Assembly (NCBI GenBank): GCA_003523945.1
Contig: DOFS01000289.1
Span: 1 to 6,987 of the forward strand
Source of the DNA: Nitrospiraceae bacterium
Lineage (GTDB): Bacteria; Nitrospirota; Nitrospiria; Nitrospirales; UBA8639
Length of the DNA: 6,987 bases
Reading direction: 5' to 3'
The translations under genes were made by a program, and so were the position numbers. Position 1 is the first letter of the stretch, and each line of letters begins with the position of its first letter. Positions 6,161-6,987 of the stretch are shown in pieces. Under the pieces are notes generated by a model. It was given only the letters and a program-made list of their open reading frames with translations, searched no databases and was not told where the DNA came from.

Positions 6161-6349
6161 CCGACGCCTGCCGTCTGGCCCAAGGGATGGACGCTTTTTT
6201 CCCCTGCGGACCTTGTTTGAGCCAGGCGAGTTGGTCCGCTCTCCGCAAGTTGGCGTCCGTCCCCTCTTATGAGACCAGACGGGGCGTCACTGGTTTTGGC
6301 CACTTTTGCCGAAACAAAAGTGGCTCGTGGCGCGGGGGCGAAACCCCGC
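6161..6349. repeat. Composite palindromic repeat, copy B (right, inverted)
   Basis: This is the inverted, shorter partner of the repeat at 1468-1797. It contains two strong hairpins: a perfect 10-bp stem GCCACTTTTG (6299-6308) / CAAAAGTGGC (6315-6324), and GCGGGG (6332-6337) / CCCCGC (6344-6349). The second stem begins about 30 bases past the stop of the leftward glycosylase gene, so these hairpins may stop or protect its transcript, though neither has a T-run on that strand. Reading frames across it are considered spurious. Confidence 0.75.
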
Positions 6350-6378
6350 ACTTGTCATTTAAATTGACTAAATGGTTT

Positions 6379-6987
6379 TTAGAATAAGTTCATCTGTGTG
6401 GGGGGATCGGCTGGAGTTTCATCTTTGGAGGAGGCTTTGGATGTGGGAAGGGTTGGCGGTGACGCGGTATGAGGAAGGGTGGGAGTTTTGCTCATACTTT
6501 CCAGGACAGCCTTGAGTTTTTGAAAATCCTCCTTGAGAGGAATTCGCAGATTTCCCTGGTGGAGTGCGGCTGCCGGATGAAGCAGTGGGAACACGATAAA
6601 GTTGGGCATTCGAATGACCTGCCCGCGTACTTTGGTGATACCGACTTTTCTTTCCAATAACGTTTGGGTGGCAAAGTTTCCTAACGTGCATACTAATTTA
6701 GGTTTGATGAGTTCGATTTGTTGAAGCAGGAACGGTTTGCATGTCTCGATTTCTTCCGGAAGAGGATCTCGATTGTTGGGTGGCCGGCATTTAATGACGT
6801 TGGCAATGAAAATATCTGCGCGACTGAGCCCGATTGATTGCAGCAACTCGTTGAGGAATTTTCCTGCCGCTCCGACAAAAGGCTCTCCCTTCTGGTCTTC
6901 ATAAAAACCCGGGGCTTCTCCGACGAACATGATGTCAGCCTGAGGATGTCCTGTCCCAAACACCACCTGCGTGCGTCCTGAAGACAA
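6379..6987 (-). CDS. Uracil-DNA glycosylase, family 4, N-terminus outside window
   Basis: The enzyme removes uracil from DNA as the first step of base excision repair. The visible 202 residues (numbered from the window edge) carry the water-activating motif GEAPG (23-27) with the following E30 and D31, then VIKCRPPNNRDP (64-75) and the HPAAAL (137-142) DNA-contact motif. Family 4 enzymes hold a 4Fe-4S cluster on four cysteines. C67 and C83 are the last two; the first pair should lie just before the R-TQVVFG segment, beyond the window, so the gene is partial and its start is not here. The catalytic core ends at about 163. A Pro-, Ser- and Thr-rich tail follows and closes with QMNLF at the very C-terminus, which matches the sliding-clamp-binding pattern. 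The gene converges on the accessory region from the right. Confidence 0.92.
   Translation of the reverse strand: MSSGRTQVVFGTGHPQADIMFVGEAPGFYEDQKGEPFVGAAGKFLNELLQSIGLSRADIFIANVIKCRPPNNRDPLPEEIETCKPFLLQQIELIKPKLVCTLGNFATQTLLERKVGITKVRGQVIRMPNFIVFPLLHPAAALHQGNLRIPLKEDFQKLKAVLESMSKTPTLPHTASPPTLPTSKASSKDETPADPPTQMNLF

Noticed and set aside
6085..6387. Two opposite open frames of 88 and 98 codons
   Set aside because: They lie on composite repeat B and its flank, with the same repeat-derived peptides as on the left side and no credible start signals.

Overview
The window looks like a chromosomal segment of a Gram-negative-type, mid-GC bacterium. Two ordinary genome-maintenance and lipid genes flank an accessory stretch of about 5 kb that is rich in repeats. 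No marker gene fixes the taxon. The family 4 uracil-DNA glycosylase and the dense short palindromic repeats would fit an environmental lineage such as Nitrospirota, but this is a low-confidence guess from memory.

Left block (1-1354, + strand): the possible tail of an upstream gene, then an unrecognised 166-aa protein with a very acidic C-terminus, then a PlsC-type 1-acylglycerol-3-phosphate acyltransferase. The genes are closely spaced, so they are probably one transcription unit.

Middle block (1355-6378): mostly non-coding, with two credible genes facing each other. One is a small membrane-anchored protein (2452-2937, +) in AT-rich DNA. The other is a 717-aa P-loop ATPase (3522-5675, -) with a C-terminal zinc ribbon and a winged-helix-like end. 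The ATPase is the most interesting gene here. It resembles the loosely defined Sll1717-like / ORC-CDC6-like / STAND-like bacterial ATPases, some of which occur in accessory or defence regions. No effector or partner gene lies beside it, so calling it a defence system would be speculation.

The two genes sit between two diverged copies, in opposite orientation, of one composite palindromic repeat (about 1468-1797 and 6161-6349). Other repeats in the middle block are a 96-bp MITE-like element with 16-bp terminal inverted repeats (3201-3296), two copies of a short hairpin repeat of the 'cccgc...gcggg' type (about 1405 and 1919), and a REP-like palindrome that appears to have inserted into the left composite repeat. 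This pattern suggests an insertion hot spot between two convergent core genes.

Right block (6379-6987, - strand): a family 4 uracil-DNA glycosylase whose N-terminus runs off the window. It ends in a disordered tail closing with QMNLF, which matches the bacterial sliding-clamp-binding pentapeptide pattern.
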